Both the position numbers and the translations under genes were made by a program. The notes beneath the pieces are model-generated. The model made no database searches, was not told where the DNA came from, and was given only the letters and a program-made list of their open reading frames with translations. A stretch of DNA of 51,156 bases, taken from NCBI GenBank assembly GCA_018712435.1, contig DVGZ01000042.1, forward strand, positions 1 through 51,156. Direction: 5' to 3'. This document shows, in pieces, positions 8,388 through 18,140 of the stretch. How positions within the stretch are numbered: position 1 is the stretch's first letter; each line of letters begins with the position of its first letter. Source of the DNA: Candidatus Caccousia avicola. Lineage in GTDB: Bacteria; Bacillota; Clostridia; Oscillospirales; Acutalibacteraceae.

Positions 8388-8411
8388 GGAGAAAGCAAGG
8401 AGGAGTTTATC

Positions 8412-10196
8412 ATGTTGTATCCGAAGATTGGTATCCGGCCTGTGATTGACGGCCGCTGGGGCGGCGTGCGCGAGAGCCTGGAAAAGCAGACTATGACGAT
8501 GGCGGAGAACGCCAAAAAGCTGATCGAGGGCACGCTGCGCTACCCGGACGGCACGCCCGTGCAGTGCGTGATTGCCAGCCATACCATCGGCGGCGGCGCG
8601 GAAGCCGCCGCGTGCGCGGATGAATTTGCCGTGCAGAACGTGACGGCCACGCTGTCCGTCACCCCGTGCTGGTGCTATGGCACGGAAACCTTCGACATGG
8701 ATCCCAAGACCATCAAGGCGGTCTGGGGCTTTAACGGTACCGAGCGTCCCGGCGCGGTCTATCTGGCGGCTGTCATGGCGGCTCATGCCCAGCGCGGCAT
8801 CCCGGCCTTCTCCATCTACGGCCATGACGTGCAGGACGCGAACGACACGGAGATCCCGGCGGACGTCGCGGAGAAAATTCTGCGCTTTGCCCGCTGTGCC
8901 GTGGCGGTCGGCTGGATGAAGAACAAAGCGTATGTCAACCTCGGCGGCGTGGCCATGGGTATCGCGGGCAGCTTCTGCGACGCGTCCGTGTTCCAGAAGT
9001 ATTTCGGCATGCGCGCCGAGTGGGTTGATATGACGGAGATCCTGCGCCGCATCAAGCTGGAAATCTACGATCCGCAGGAGTACGAGCGCGCTCTGGCCTG
9101 GGTGCGCGATAACTGCCGCGAGGGCTTCGACTGCAACGCCGGCAAGAATCTGCCGGAGGTCATCACGAAGTCGAAGGTCGTTCCCGCCGACAAGGATTGG
9201 GAGTTTGTCACGAAGATGACGCTGGTCATGCGCGATATCCTTTACGGCAACAAGAAGCTGGACGAGCTCGGCTGGCACGAGGAAGCGCTGGGCCGCAACG
9301 CTGTCGCGGGCGGCTTCCAGGGACAGCGCCAGTGGACGGACTGGCTGCCGAACGCCGACTTCTCCGAGGCGATCCTCGCGAGCACCTTTGACTGGAACGG
9401 CCCGAAGATGCCGACCCCGTTTGCCACGGAGAACGACACCTGCAATGGTGTTTCCATGCTGCTCGGTACGCTGGTCACGAACACCGCGCCCTGCTTCCAC
9501 GATGTGCGCACCTACTGGAGCCCCGAGGCGTGCGAGCGTGTGACGGGCAAGCGTCCCGAGGGCGTCGCGAAGGACGGCTTCATCCATCTGATCAATTCCG
9601 GCGCGACGGCGCTCGACGGCTCCGGCGCCTGCCGCAATGAGGCGGGCGAGCCCATCATGAAGCCCTTCTGGGAGATGGGCGAAAAGGACGTCAAGGCCTG
9701 CCTGGACGCGACCGACTGGTGCCGCGCCAACTTTGAGTATTTCCGTGGGGGCGGGTTCTCCAGCCACTTCCGCTGCCGTGCCGAAATGCCTGTCACGATG
9801 CTGCGCTATAACATCGTGGAGGGCGTGGGCCCTGTGCTGCAAATCGCGGAGGGCTGGACGGCCGATCTGCCGGACGAGATCCATCAGACGATCGACGTGC
9901 GCACCGACCGCACCTGGCCGACGACCTGGTTTGCTCCCCGCCTGACGGGCGAGGGCGCGTTCAAGGACGTGTACAGCGTGATGGCCAACTGGGGCGCGAA
10001 CCATGGCGTGACGGTGTACGGCCATGTCGGCGCGGATCTGATCACGCTGGCTTCGATGCTGCGCATCCCGGTGACGATGCACAACGTCCCCGAGGAGAAG
10101 GTATACCGTCCGCATGCCTGGGCCAGCTTCGGCACGCAGGACGCGCAGGCCGCCGACTATGCCGCCTGCAAGCATTACGGCCCGCTGTATGGCTGA
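8412..10196 (+). CDS. fucI: L-fucose isomerase
   Basis: Mn2+-dependent ketol isomerase (594 aa) converting L-fucose to L-fuculose, the first catabolic step. Very close to E. coli FucI throughout: [12 protein letters not shown] at the N terminus, TPCWCYG, [19 protein letters not shown], [13 protein letters not shown], and the C-terminal [14 protein letters not shown] and [16 protein letters not shown]. Metal and catalytic residues correspond to E340, D364 and H538 here. AAGGAGG at 8397-8403 precedes the ATG, and the gap from the kinase is 24 bases. It is the last gene of the operon and is followed by a strong hairpin. Confidence 0.97.
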   Translation: MLYPKIGIRPVIDGRWGGVRESLEKQTMTMAENAKKLIEGTLRYPDGTPVQCVIASHTIGGGAEAAACADEFAVQNVTATLSVTPCWCYGTETFDMDPKTIKAVWGFNGTERPGAVYLAAVMAAHAQRGIPAFSIYGHDVQDANDTEIPADVAEKILRFARCAVAVGWMKNKAYVNLGGVAMGIAGSFCDASVFQKYFGMRAEWVDMTEILRRIKLEIYDPQEYERALAWVRDNCREGFDCNAGKNLPEVITKSKVVPADKDWEFVTKMTLVMRDILYGNKKLDELGWHEEALGRNAVAGGFQGQRQWTDWLPNADFSEAILASTFDWNGPKMPTPFATENDTCNGVSMLLGTLVTNTAPCFHDVRTYWSPEACERVTGKRPEGVAKDGFIHLINSGATALDGSGACRNEAGEPIMKPFWEMGEKDVKACLDATDWCRANFEYFRGGGFSSHFRCRAEMPVTMLRYNIVEGVGPVLQIAEGWTADLPDEIHQTIDVRTDRTWPTTWFAPRLTGEGAFKDVYSVMANWGANHGVTVYGHVGADLITLASMLRIPVTMHNVPEEKVYRPHAWASFGTQDAQAADYAACKHYGPLYG

Positions 10197-10237
10197 TTCT
10201 TTCTTTCCACATCCAAATAGAAGATTCTGAAACGGCT

Positions 10238-10274
10238 GAAGCCCCGGGAAAGCGAATTGCTTTCCCGGGGCTTC
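10238..10274. terminator. Bidirectional terminator between fucI and the fucosidase gene
   Basis: A perfect 16-bp stem, GAAGCCCCGGGAAAGC (10238-10253) paired with 10259-10274, around a 5-base loop GAATT. Neither side has a long T-run, but it lies between convergent genes where both operons should end. Confidence 0.75.
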
Positions 10275-10320
10275 GGCGTTTGGGGAAGAGGAAGTTGTAC
10301 GGAAATCGGAGTGCGGGATC

Positions 10321-11688
10321 TTATGCTTGCGGGGAAACGGAGAGTGCGAAGCCTTCGGCATAGAACGCCCCGCCCATCGCAAGGCCGGACACGTCCAGCA
10401 CAACACTGTCGCCGTTCTGGCGGAATTTTATTGTCTGGCCGGTGCGCATGCTCTGCACCTGTGTCACCGGGAAGGGACAGTGCACCGTCAGCTTTGCGGG
10501 AAGCGAGGGGATTTCCTCATAGGTGTGGAAGGCAAAGACACGGTTGTCCTTCTGCGTGTAGAAGAGACGGTTTTCAAAATAGGGGCTGACGATGTGCGTC
10601 CCATAGATTCCGTCCCCAAACAGCTTGATCCACGCGCCGAGATCCCGCAGGGAACGCACCGCGCGCTCCGGCAGCAGGCCGTCGGGCTGGGGAGCGAGAT
10701 TGAGCGCGAGGTTTCCTCCCTTGCTGACAACCTCGAGAAGCAGATGCACCAGCTCCCGTCCGCTTTTGAACGTGTCTGTATAGTGGAAGGAGAATTTTTC
10801 TCCAATGGTCGTACAGGTTTCCCACGGCACCTGCAAAGCGGTGTCCGGCACGGTCTTTTCCGGCGTGATGAAGTTTTCATACTCGCCGCCGCAGGTGCGC
10901 TCACAGACAATCAGATGGGGCTGTGTGGTGGAGCGGATCTCCTCCACGATCTCACCCAGACGGATGTCTTGCCCCAGGTTGTCGGGACGGACCCAGCCGC
11001 CGTCGAGCCAGAGCACGTCAATTTTCCCGTAATTGCTGCACAGCTCCCGAATCTGCTCGTGAACGAACTGCACATACTGTTCCCAGAGCTCCGGGTGCTC
11101 GCTGACGTCATAGTTGACGTTGCGCGTGGGAGCCGTGCCGAATTGCGGGGCCCAGTAGTACGGGCTGTGCCAGTCCGGTTTGGAAAAATAGGTGGAGATG
11201 GCCATGCCGCGGCTGCGGAATTCCCGGTAGAGCGCGCCGACGATATCCGCGTCGCGGTGCGTGTGGAAGGGGCAGTCGGGGGAGGTGATCTTGTAGTCCG
11301 TGGTTTTCGTATCGTACATGCAGAAGCCGTCATGGTGCTTGGTGGTGAACAGGAGGTACTGGAAGCCGCATTCCTTTGCAAGCTCCGCCCAGGAAGCCGC
11401 ATCGAACTTCACGGGGTTGAAGGTTTTGTTTGCGTCCCAATACTGCTGCTTGCATTCCTCGCGCGGGGCCCAGGTGAAATCCTCCTGGCTCCATGCGGCG
11501 TCGCCGTCGCTCAGCGGCCAGCTTTCGTAGGTGCCCAGCTGGCAGCCCGGCGCCCAGTGCATCATAAAGCCGAGCTTGAGCCCCATGAACCATTCCAGAT
11601 GCTTTTGCACCTCGGGAGAGCGGGGGGGAATATACTCCTCCGGGGGCGTGTAGTTGTGAATTCCGTTGGCGACAATGTTCTGTTTCAT
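10321..11688 (-). CDS. GH29 alpha-L-fucosidase, cytoplasmic
   Basis: A 455-residue glycoside hydrolase of family GH29, releasing L-fucose from glycan chain ends by a retaining mechanism. Family signatures: KLGFMMHWAPGC, FTTKHHDGFCMYDTK (about 114-128), and KIDVLWLDGGW, where D229 is the expected nucleophile. The later GGNLALNLAPQPDG is also typical. The ATG at 11688-11686 with AAGGGAAGGG upstream is preferred over the long N-terminal extension. The N terminus is hydrophilic with no signal peptide, so the enzyme should act on imported oligosaccharide. It is the last gene of the lplBC-lipoprotein-sulfatase-fucosidase operon, 17 bases after the sulfatase. Confidence 0.9.
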   Translation of the reverse strand: MKQNIVANGIHNYTPPEEYIPPRSPEVQKHLEWFMGLKLGFMMHWAPGCQLGTYESWPLSDGDAAWSQEDFTWAPREECKQQYWDANKTFNPVKFDAASWAELAKECGFQYLLFTTKHHDGFCMYDTKTTDYKITSPDCPFHTHRDADIVGALYREFRSRGMAISTYFSKPDWHSPYYWAPQFGTAPTRNVNYDVSEHPELWEQYVQFVHEQIRELCSNYGKIDVLWLDGGWVRPDNLGQDIRLGEIVEEIRSTTQPHLIVCERTCGGEYENFITPEKTVPDTALQVPWETCTTIGEKFSFHYTDTFKSGRELVHLLLEVVSKGGNLALNLAPQPDGLLPERAVRSLRDLGAWIKLFGDGIYGTHIVSPYFENRLFYTQKDNRVFAFHTYEEIPSLPAKLTVHCPFPVTQVQSMRTGQTIKFRQNGDSVVLDVSGLAMGGAFYAEGFALSVSPQA

Positions 11689-11705
11689 GCGGTTCCCTTC
11701 CCTTC

Positions 11706-13163
11706 TTATTTCTGATATTTGGGGCTCTGCGCGTAAACCGGTTTGCCCTTTGCATAGATTCCGGGCCGCCGCATCTGTCCGAAGCCGGTCACGGCCTCGC
11801 GGCTGCCGTCCACAGCCGGATCCGCGTAGGTGACATACCATTTTTGCAGTGTATCGCACAGGGAAGCCTGGATATCGGCGTATTCCTCTCGTCCCGCGAG
11901 GTTCTCGGTTTCTCCCGGATCCTCCGTGAGGTGGTACAGCTCATGCGGGCCGTACGGATAGCGGTGGATGTACTTCCATTCCCGGTTGCGCACCATGCGG
12001 CTGTTGCCGTATTCATCGAGGATGACCACATGGTTGTCGGATTCCATCCCTTCCAGCAGGACGGGCGCGAAGCTGTGGCCGGGCAGATCCTCCGGCAGGT
12101 CGGCTCCCAGATTCAGCAGGTCGTTGAGCGTCTGGATGATATCATAGTGGCTGCACATGCTGGAGGTGACCCGGTTTTCCGGAATGTGGCCGGGCCAGCG
12201 GGCGATAAACGGAACCTTCACCGCCGTGTCAAAGAGATTGAAGGGGAAGGTGCCGTTGCCCTTGCCCCAGATCCCGTGGTGGCCCATGTTCATGCCGTTG
12301 TCGGCGGTGAAGATCACCAGGGTGTTTTCCGCCAGGCCCAGCTCGTCGAGACGATCCAGGATCCGTCCCATGCCCGCGTCCATGGCGGAGATGGCCGCGT
12401 AGTAGCCGCGCAGAAGACGCTTGCGCTCCTCGCCGGTTCCGCAGGGGGCGGTGGGGATCTGGTTGGGGTGCGGGGGTTCGTCCGGCGTCGCCGTGAAGGC
12501 GCAGTCGCGGTAGAGATCGATGTATTCAGCGGGATGCTGATCCTCGTCCCAGGGATCGTGGGGGGCGGTGTAGTGGACGCTGATGTAAAACGGATTGTCC
12601 TGGTGCGCGAAGGAATCGAGATAGTTCAGCGCATGCTCCGTGATCAAATCGGTGATGTACCGGGTTTCAAAATGTAATTCTCCGTTCTCGATCACATCCG
12701 CCTGCCTGTAAAGGCATCCCCCCCGCCCGATGGTATACCAGTGGGAAAAACCGTGCTGCGGATGGATGCTGTCGCCCAGATGCCACTTGCCGGACAGGGC
12801 GCAGGTGTAGCCCTGCTCCTCCAGCAGATCCGGATAAGTGACAAGGCCGTCCAGATATTGGATGGGAACGTCCTCGCTGGCAAAATACGGGTGGGAAGCG
12901 TGTTCTCCCAGCGCCTGCTTGTCCAGGCTGCCGCTGCGGATCCAGTCGTGCACGCCGTGCTGGGAAGGGATGCGCCCGGTGAGGATGGAAGCGCGCGCCG
13001 GGCTGCACACCGGGGAAGCGCAGAAGAAATTGTCAAACCGCATGCCCTGAGAAGCCAGGCGGTCAAGGTTGGGGGTGTGGATATCGCTGTTTCCGGCGCA
13101 CCGCATCGCCCAGGCGCCCTGATCGTCGGTGAGCACAAAAAGGAGATTGGGTCGTTTGTTCAT
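11706..13163 (-). CDS. Type I (formylglycine) sulfatase, cytoplasmic
   Basis: Sulfatase of 485 residues in the S1/alkaline phosphatase superfamily. The maturation motif CSPAR (C53-R57, inside ASPVCSPARASILTGR) gives the catalytic formylglycine after modification of C53. The N-terminal metal site is LFVLTDDQG (D13, D14) and the second is IFTADNGMNMGHHG. It likely removes sulfate from fucosylated host mucin or algal glycan fragments. No signal peptide is present, which fits action after import. A cysteine-type sulfatase in an anaerobe normally needs the radical SAM enzyme anSME; none is in this window. AGGAGGG precedes the ATG. It sits between the binding lipoprotein and the GH29 enzyme. Confidence 0.92.
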   Translation of the reverse strand: MNKRPNLLFVLTDDQGAWAMRCAGNSDIHTPNLDRLASQGMRFDNFFCASPVCSPARASILTGRIPSQHGVHDWIRSGSLDKQALGEHASHPYFASEDVPIQYLDGLVTYPDLLEEQGYTCALSGKWHLGDSIHPQHGFSHWYTIGRGGCLYRQADVIENGELHFETRYITDLITEHALNYLDSFAHQDNPFYISVHYTAPHDPWDEDQHPAEYIDLYRDCAFTATPDEPPHPNQIPTAPCGTGEERKRLLRGYYAAISAMDAGMGRILDRLDELGLAENTLVIFTADNGMNMGHHGIWGKGNGTFPFNLFDTAVKVPFIARWPGHIPENRVTSSMCSHYDIIQTLNDLLNLGADLPEDLPGHSFAPVLLEGMESDNHVVILDEYGNSRMVRNREWKYIHRYPYGPHELYHLTEDPGETENLAGREEYADIQASLCDTLQKWYVTYADPAVDGSREAVTGFGQMRRPGIYAKGKPVYAQSPKYQK

Positions 13164-13185
13164 AAGGCTTTCCCTCCTGTGAAAG

Positions 13186-13224
13186 AAAGGCCGGCAAGGC
13201 CCGGAAAAGGGGCCGCCGGCCTTT
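13186..13224. terminator. Intercistronic hairpin after the binding-protein gene
   Basis: Outer stem AAAGGCCGGC (13186-13195) pairs perfectly with 13215-13224, and an inner stem GGCCC/GGGCC (13198-13202 with 13210-13214) continues it. Read on the minus strand it lies 8 bases after the lipoprotein stop and ends in CCTTTCTTTC just before the sulfatase ribosome site. It may partly terminate or protect the upstream mRNA, so that the binding protein is made in excess over the enzymes. Confidence 0.65.
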
Positions 13225-13232
13225 TGCTAGGA

Positions 13233-14831
13233 TTATTTGGACGCGTTGAACGTATCGAGCTGTGCCTTGACTTCCTCGATCAGAGCCTCGGCGCCGTTGG
13301 CGTTCAGGGCATCGAGGAATTTCGGGATGTAGTCAGCCGGATCCACGGAGCCGGTTTCCAGGGAAGGCGCGTATTCCGCGATGGTGTTGGTCAGAGCGGC
13401 GACCTGTGTCTCCACGGGAACCGCGTCAAAGGTGAAGCCGTTGTTGGGGGAGATGATGGCGGACTCGTTGTAATCCATGAACAGCTCCTCGATGTTGTCG
13501 GGGTAGCTGATGTCCCACTTCTGGTTGAAGGGGGTGCCGAACTGCCAGCCATAGGTGTAGTCGTAGCCGTTGTCCGTCAGGGTGCCGCCCATGGTCTTGT
13601 CGACCTGGTTGTCGCCCACAGCGGAATAGTGCTCGCCCTCGATGCCGTGACGGATCAGGGTGCCGACGTACTCATCGGTGTTCAGCAGGTTGATGAATTC
13701 CAGAGCCTTTTCCGGATGCTCGCTTGCGGAGGACAGAGCCAGCAGGCCGCCCATCGCGCTGCGGGTTTCAAACAGGGGCTTCATCAGGGGAGCGAAGCCC
13801 ACGCCGTGGCCGCTGGAAGCGCTCATGGATTCCGCCGTGCCGGGCGCGTACTGAATGAAGTAGGAGAACAGAGCGCCGTTGTTGAAATCGTTGTCGCGGT
13901 TGGCGGTGTCGCTGTCGTAGTTGACCGGGTCGCCGCCCAGATAGCCGCTCTGGTTCCAGCCGCGGACGGTCTGGCAGTAGTTCATGTATTCCTCGCTCGA
14001 ATACTGGTTGAATACGCCCTGATCCGCGACGTCCGCGAAGTTCTTGAACTCCGGCACAGCACCGGCGGCGGGGAGGGACGGGGTTCCCGTCAGGGACTCA
14101 TAGGGAGCGGCCATCGGCCAGGCGTTGGTCAGGCCGGACACGCCCACAACGTCCTTGCCTTCCGCCTTGGATTTCTCGGAGACGGTCTTGAGCACATCCG
14201 TGTAATCCTCCAGGGAGGTGACGGACGTCATATCCACGCCGTAGGCTTCGGCCATGTCGCTGTTGTACACCAGGCCGCCCTGCCATCCCATTTCCTTGTA
14301 GGAGGGCACGCCGTAGATGGAGCCGTTGACCTTCACGGCGTTCCACATGGCCTCAGGAATGAATTTGTATGTATCTTCCGCGTACTGCGGCAGAAGCTCC
14401 GTGATATCCATGAAAGCGTCCTTGCCGACAAACTGGAGATAGTCGGTGGTCCAGTTGGAGGTAAAGCAGATATCGAAGTATTCGCCCGCATTGATCAGGT
14501 TGGGCATTTTCTCTTTGTAGTCCGGGTTGGCAATGACCTTGTAGTCGATCTCCACGCCGATCTTTTCCCGCGTGTACTCGTTGAGCTTTTCGATCACCTT
14601 TTCGGTGTCGGCCGCCACGGGGTTAATGGACATGTACCAGATCAGCTGGGTGATTTCCTGCGGCTCCGAGGAAGGCTCGGAAGCCGGATCGGCAGCGTCG
14701 CCGGAAGCGGGGGTGGATACCGTTCCGCCGGTGCTGGCGGTGGTGTCGCCGCCGCCGCAGCCTGCCAGAACTCCCGCCGTCATGGTTGCCGCCAAGGCGA
14801 GGGCGGCCGCGCGTTTGTACAAGTTTTTCAT
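13233..14831 (-). CDS. Extracellular solute-binding lipoprotein of LplA type (ABC sugar importer)
   Basis: A 532-residue lipoprotein with signal peptide MKNLYKRAAALALAATMTAG and lipobox LAGC (C25), followed by a Gly/Ser/Thr/Pro-rich linker to about residue 58. The body resembles the large LplA/YtcQ-type binding proteins (IWYMSINPVAAD at the start) and ends in a DUF3502-like region (ADYIPKFLDALNANGAE). It should capture complex oligosaccharide for the two permeases encoded upstream. AAGGAGG precedes the ATG at 14831-14829. Given the sulfatase and fucosidase downstream, a sulfated fucosyl-oligosaccharide is the best guess for the ligand. No ATPase gene is present in the operon. Confidence 0.88.
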   Translation of the reverse strand: MKNLYKRAAALALAATMTAGVLAGCGGGDTTASTGGTVSTPASGDAADPASEPSSEPQEITQLIWYMSINPVAADTEKVIEKLNEYTREKIGVEIDYKVIANPDYKEKMPNLINAGEYFDICFTSNWTTDYLQFVGKDAFMDITELLPQYAEDTYKFIPEAMWNAVKVNGSIYGVPSYKEMGWQGGLVYNSDMAEAYGVDMTSVTSLEDYTDVLKTVSEKSKAEGKDVVGVSGLTNAWPMAAPYESLTGTPSLPAAGAVPEFKNFADVADQGVFNQYSSEEYMNYCQTVRGWNQSGYLGGDPVNYDSDTANRDNDFNNGALFSYFIQYAPGTAESMSASSGHGVGFAPLMKPLFETRSAMGGLLALSSASEHPEKALEFINLLNTDEYVGTLIRHGIEGEHYSAVGDNQVDKTMGGTLTDNGYDYTYGWQFGTPFNQKWDISYPDNIEELFMDYNESAIISPNNGFTFDAVPVETQVAALTNTIAEYAPSLETGSVDPADYIPKFLDALNANGAEALIEEVKAQLDTFNASK

Positions 14832-14919
14832 AATGCTCCTCCTTATCCGATGTTGCATGGTTTGCAATATGTTGTATGTGTTGGCATCGCGCCGGTACGG
14901 CGCGGAAAACCCGAGGTTA

Positions 14920-15852
14920 TCAGCCCTTCACACCGCCGACGGTGAGGCCCTTGACGAAATACTTCTGGAAGAACGGATAGGCCAGAAGAATGGGAAGAAC
15001 CACCAGTACGGTGAGAGCCATTCGTCCGCTGTCCGTGGGGGCGTTCGCGGCCATTTCCGCGTATTCCAGCGCGTTGGCGGAGGACTGCTTCATGAATTCC
15101 AGGCTGTTCTGCATGCTCCAGAGCAGCGTCTGCACGGGATATTTTTTCTGATCCACGATGTAGAGCATGCCGAGGAACCAGTCGTTCCAGTAGGCGATGG
15201 TGGTGAACATGCCGATGGTGGCAAGGCCGGGCTTGGAGAGCGGCAGCACGATGCTGAAAAAGGTCCGGAACTCTCCCGCGCCGTCGATGCGGGCAGCTTC
15301 AATGATCTCCATCGGAATTCCCTTGTAGAAGGTCCGCAGGACAATCACATAGAACGCGTTGAGGGACATCGGGAAGATCAGCGCGCCCACGCTGTCGCCC
15401 AGCTTCAAGAGCTGTGTGTTGACCATGTAGGTGGCCACAATGCCGCCGTTGAAGAGCATGGTGAACAGCATCAGGAAGGTAAAGACACGGTTGTAGGCGT
15501 AGTCGTTCCGGCTGAGCACATAGGCGAACATCGCCGTGATGGCCAGGCTGAACAGCGTGCCCACCACTGTGACGAACATGGTGATGCCGTAGGAGCGGAC
15601 CAGCTGATCGCCGAGCTTGAAGAAGAAGTTGTAGGCGTCCAGGCTCCATTCAGAAGGGAAGAAGGTGTAGCCGTTCTGGAAAATACTCTGCTCGCTGCTG
15701 AAGGAAACGATCACAACCAGAATCAGCGGCAGGACACAGACGAGCGCCCAGAAGAGAAAGACAACATTCAGAATGACATTGGTTTTGGTGGATATCCGGT
15801 TGACGGCAAGATCGTCCCCCGATCCGCCCGCTTTCTTTTTGAAATACTTCAT
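14920..15852 (-). CDS. ABC transporter permease, LplC/YtcP type
   Basis: A 310-residue inner-membrane permease with six predicted helices. The EAA loop is EAARIDGAGEFRTFFSIVLPL (about 199-219), where the cytoplasmic ATPase docks. The N terminus (VNVILN-like start, then LVCVLPLILVVIVSFSS) and the C-terminal KYFVKGLTVGGVKG are typical of the LplC/YtcP group of carbohydrate importers. GGGGAGGAG precedes the ATG. It lies 14 bases after the other permease gene and 88 bases before the lipoprotein gene. The partner ATPase is probably a shared MsmK/UgpC-type protein encoded elsewhere. Confidence 0.9.
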   Translation of the reverse strand: MKYFKKKAGGSGDDLAVNRISTKTNVILNVVFLFWALVCVLPLILVVIVSFSSEQSIFQNGYTFFPSEWSLDAYNFFFKLGDQLVRSYGITMFVTVVGTLFSLAITAMFAYVLSRNDYAYNRVFTFLMLFTMLFNGGIVATYMVNTQLLKLGDSVGALIFPMSLNAFYVIVLRTFYKGIPMEIIEAARIDGAGEFRTFFSIVLPLSKPGLATIGMFTTIAYWNDWFLGMLYIVDQKKYPVQTLLWSMQNSLEFMKQSSANALEYAEMAANAPTDSGRMALTVLVVLPILLAYPFFQKYFVKGLTVGGVKG

Positions 15853-15866
15853 CGTTCTCTCCTCCC

Positions 15867-16820
15867 CTAAAACAGAGCGCTGTCAGGCTCGATGCGGCGG
15901 ACAACCAGATTCGCGCCCACCACCAGGACAAAGCCCACAATCGACTGGTACAAGCTGGCCGCGGCGGCCATGCCCACGTTGCCGGTTTCCTTCAGGGCAC
16001 GGTACACATAGGTGTCGATAACCTGCGTGGCCTGATACAGCGGTCCGGAGTCGCGCGGCAGCTGGAAGAACAGGCCGAAGTCCGCGTAGAAAATGCGGCC
16101 GATGGCGAGAATGGTCAGAACAATCATCATGGGGCGCAGGCACGGCAGCGTGATGCTCTTGATCTGCTGCCATTTGGTGGCGCCGTCGATGATGGCGGCC
16201 TCATAGTAGTCGTTGGAGATACCGGTGAGACTGCTGATGTACATGACGGTGGAATACCCGATGGTTTTCCAGATTTGGAAGAAGGTCAGGATGAAAGGCC
16301 ATTTGCCAGGCTCCGAATACCAGTCGACCCCTTGCATACCGAAGTAGGCCAGCAGGTGGTTGAACAGGCCGTCGTCCACGCTGAACAGGGAGAAGGCCAT
16401 GAAGGAAACCACAACCCAGGAAAGGAAATAGGGAGCCATAAAGATGGTCTGATACAGCTTGGCGCGTCTCTTGTTCAGCAGCTCGCTCAGGCCGATGGCC
16501 ATTGCGACGGCGAGGACCAGATCCAGAAGGATGAACAGCGCGTTGTAGCAGATGGTGTTCCGGGTGATGATCCAGGCGTCGGAGGTCTGGAACAGGAATT
16601 CAAAGTTTTTCAGGCCGACCCATTCGCTCCCGAAGATTCCCTTGCGCACGCTGAACCGTTTGAAGGCGAGCAGCAGTCCGGACATGGGAAGATACCGGAA
16701 CAGAATCATTACGACGAGCGCGGGCAGCGCCATCAGGGTTAACGGGAAGTTTTTCTTGAAGGTTTTGACAAAACCGTCTTTTTTTCGCACGCTGCCGGCG
16801 CGCAGTGTCGCTTGTTTCAT
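15867..16820 (-). CDS. ABC transporter permease, LplB/YteP type
   Basis: First gene of the importer operon (317 aa), partner of the LplC-type permease. Helices begin at NFPLTLMALPALVVMILFRYLP (about 24-45), and the EAA loop is EAAIIDGATKWQQIKSITLP. The SEWVGLKNFEFLF segment before the second helix is characteristic of LplB-like proteins. GAGGAGG precedes the ATG at 16820-16818. It ends with a TAG codon, which shows that TAG works as a stop in this organism. Divergent from a two-component system that probably controls it. Confidence 0.9.
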   Translation of the reverse strand: MKQATLRAGSVRKKDGFVKTFKKNFPLTLMALPALVVMILFRYLPMSGLLLAFKRFSVRKGIFGSEWVGLKNFEFLFQTSDAWIITRNTICYNALFILLDLVLAVAMAIGLSELLNKRRAKLYQTIFMAPYFLSWVVVSFMAFSLFSVDDGLFNHLLAYFGMQGVDWYSEPGKWPFILTFFQIWKTIGYSTVMYISSLTGISNDYYEAAIIDGATKWQQIKSITLPCLRPMMIVLTILAIGRIFYADFGLFFQLPRDSGPLYQATQVIDTYVYRALKETGNVGMAAAASLYQSIVGFVLVVGANLVVRRIEPDSALF

Positions 16821-16872
16821 TGCGGCCCCTCCTCATGAACGGCGTTTGGTTCGCTTTTCTCTTTCTGTCTCC

Positions 16873-16901
16873 ATTATAAGTTCCCGCGGCCCGTTCCACA
16901 A
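16873..16901 (-). promoter_or_regulatory. Promoter of the lplB-lplC-lipoprotein-sulfatase-fucosidase operon
   Basis: On the minus strand TTGTGG (16901-16896), 17-base spacer, TATAAT (16878-16873), about 52 bases upstream of the lplB-type start codon. It faces the two-component promoter at 16998. Confidence 0.6.
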
Positions 16902-16997
16902 CGAGACTAATTTTAAGTGGAGTGTACTTTTTTCAGAACAAAAAGAAGAAAAAACAATCAAAAGCCCTTTGAAAAATTCTTCATTTTGTGTAAAATG

Positions 16998-17006
16998 TGC
17001 TATACT
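16998..17006 (+). promoter_or_regulatory. Extended -10 promoter of the two-component system
   Basis: TGCTATACT (TG-N-TATACT) about 52 bases upstream of the response-regulator start, with only a poor -35 match upstream. The gap 16821-17057 also holds the divergent importer promoter. Confidence 0.5.
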
Positions 17007-17057
17007 GAGACTTGTTGAGGAAGGAAAGTCTCTTGTTTGGGGGAGGAGCTGCTGAAC

Positions 17058-18140
17058 ATGAAGGTCATTCTTGTGGACGATGATTGCCTGGCTTTGGAAG
17101 GGATTTCACGCATGCTGCACTGGGAACGCTTTTCCGGCAAGCTGTCGGGCTGCGCCGCCAGCGGGCGGGAGGCGATCGGACTGATTGAGACGGAAAAACC
17201 CGATGTGGTGATTTCGGATATCTGTATGCCGGATGGGGACGGGCTCGAGCTGTCGCGGTATCTGTTTGAGCATTGTCCGGATACCCGCATGATCCTGATC
17301 AGCGGGCACAGCGAGTTTGAATACGCCCAGCGCGCGCTGCAATATCATGTTACGGATTACATCTTAAAGCCCATTACCCGGGCCAAGTTCAACAGCCTGG
17401 AGGAGCGGCTGATCGCCATCCAGAGCGAACTGAGCGCGGACGTCCCGCCGTGGTACGCCGGGGATGAAACCCTGCGGATGCGCGTCAGCGAGGCGCTTCA
17501 CAAGGGCGATATGGCGGCCATGGGCGAGCTTTTGATCAGCGACGAGGTGTCCGAATCCCTCTCCGACCGAAAGGATGTATTAGGGATCCAGCTGCTGAAC
17601 TATTTGTTCTCCTATCAGGAGGAGCTGGGAAAGGATCGATCCTCTTTGGACGCCATGCGCCAGAAGGCGATGACGGCATATTGGAGACTGAGCACACAGA
17701 GGGAGCGTTTGGCCTATCTGGCCGCGCAGTATTATGATCTGATGGAGTATGCGGAGGAGCAGAAGGGGGAATACGCCCATCCCATTGTATCGTATTGTCT
17801 GAAGGCAATCCAGGAGAACTATACCGATTCCAATTTCAATATCTCCAATCTGGCGGATTCGCTGCATCTTTCCCTTTCCTATCTCAGCACGGTGTTTAAA
17901 AATGTCACGGGACAGAATATCAGCAGCTATCTTTCGACCCGGCGGCTGAATCATGCGCAGGCTTTGCTGCGGGATCCCTCCATCGCGATCCGGGATATCT
18001 GCTTTGCCTCCGGCTACGACAACCCTCAGTATTTCGCGAAATTCTTCAAGAAGCATACCGGCATGACGCCCAGCGAATACAGGAACCTGTATGCGGGCGG
18101 AAATGTTTCCGATCTGATTGGCGGGGAAAGCGGCCTATGA
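17058..18140 (+). CDS. YesN-type response regulator with AraC DNA-binding domain
   Basis: A 360-residue regulator: receiver domain (about 1-118) with acidic pocket D7-D9, phosphoacceptor D54 (VVISDICMP) and switch K104 (YILKPI), a middle linker of about 130 residues, and a C-terminal AraC-type double helix-turn-helix (IQENYTDSNFNISNLADSLH ... DICFASGYDNPQYFAKFFKK). GGGAGGAG at 17040-17047 supports the ATG at 17058; a TTG at 17037 in the same frame lacks a ribosome site. Its stop overlaps the kinase start (ATGA). Divergent from the sulfoglycan importer operon, which is its probable target. Confidence 0.93.
   Translation: MKVILVDDDCLALEGISRMLHWERFSGKLSGCAASGREAIGLIETEKPDVVISDICMPDGDGLELSRYLFEHCPDTRMILISGHSEFEYAQRALQYHVTDYILKPITRAKFNSLEERLIAIQSELSADVPPWYAGDETLRMRVSEALHKGDMAAMGELLISDEVSESLSDRKDVLGIQLLNYLFSYQEELGKDRSSLDAMRQKAMTAYWRLSTQRERLAYLAAQYYDLMEYAEEQKGEYAHPIVSYCLKAIQENYTDSNFNISNLADSLHLSLSYLSTVFKNVTGQNISSYLSTRRLNHAQALLRDPSIAIRDICFASGYDNPQYFAKFFKKHTGMTPSEYRNLYAGGNVSDLIGGESGL

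Noticed and set aside
6906-10406. An 1166-codon open frame on the minus strand
   Set aside because: It is the antisense shadow of the kinase and fucI genes. No ribosome site or family resemblance, and low-complexity His/Arg-rich translation.
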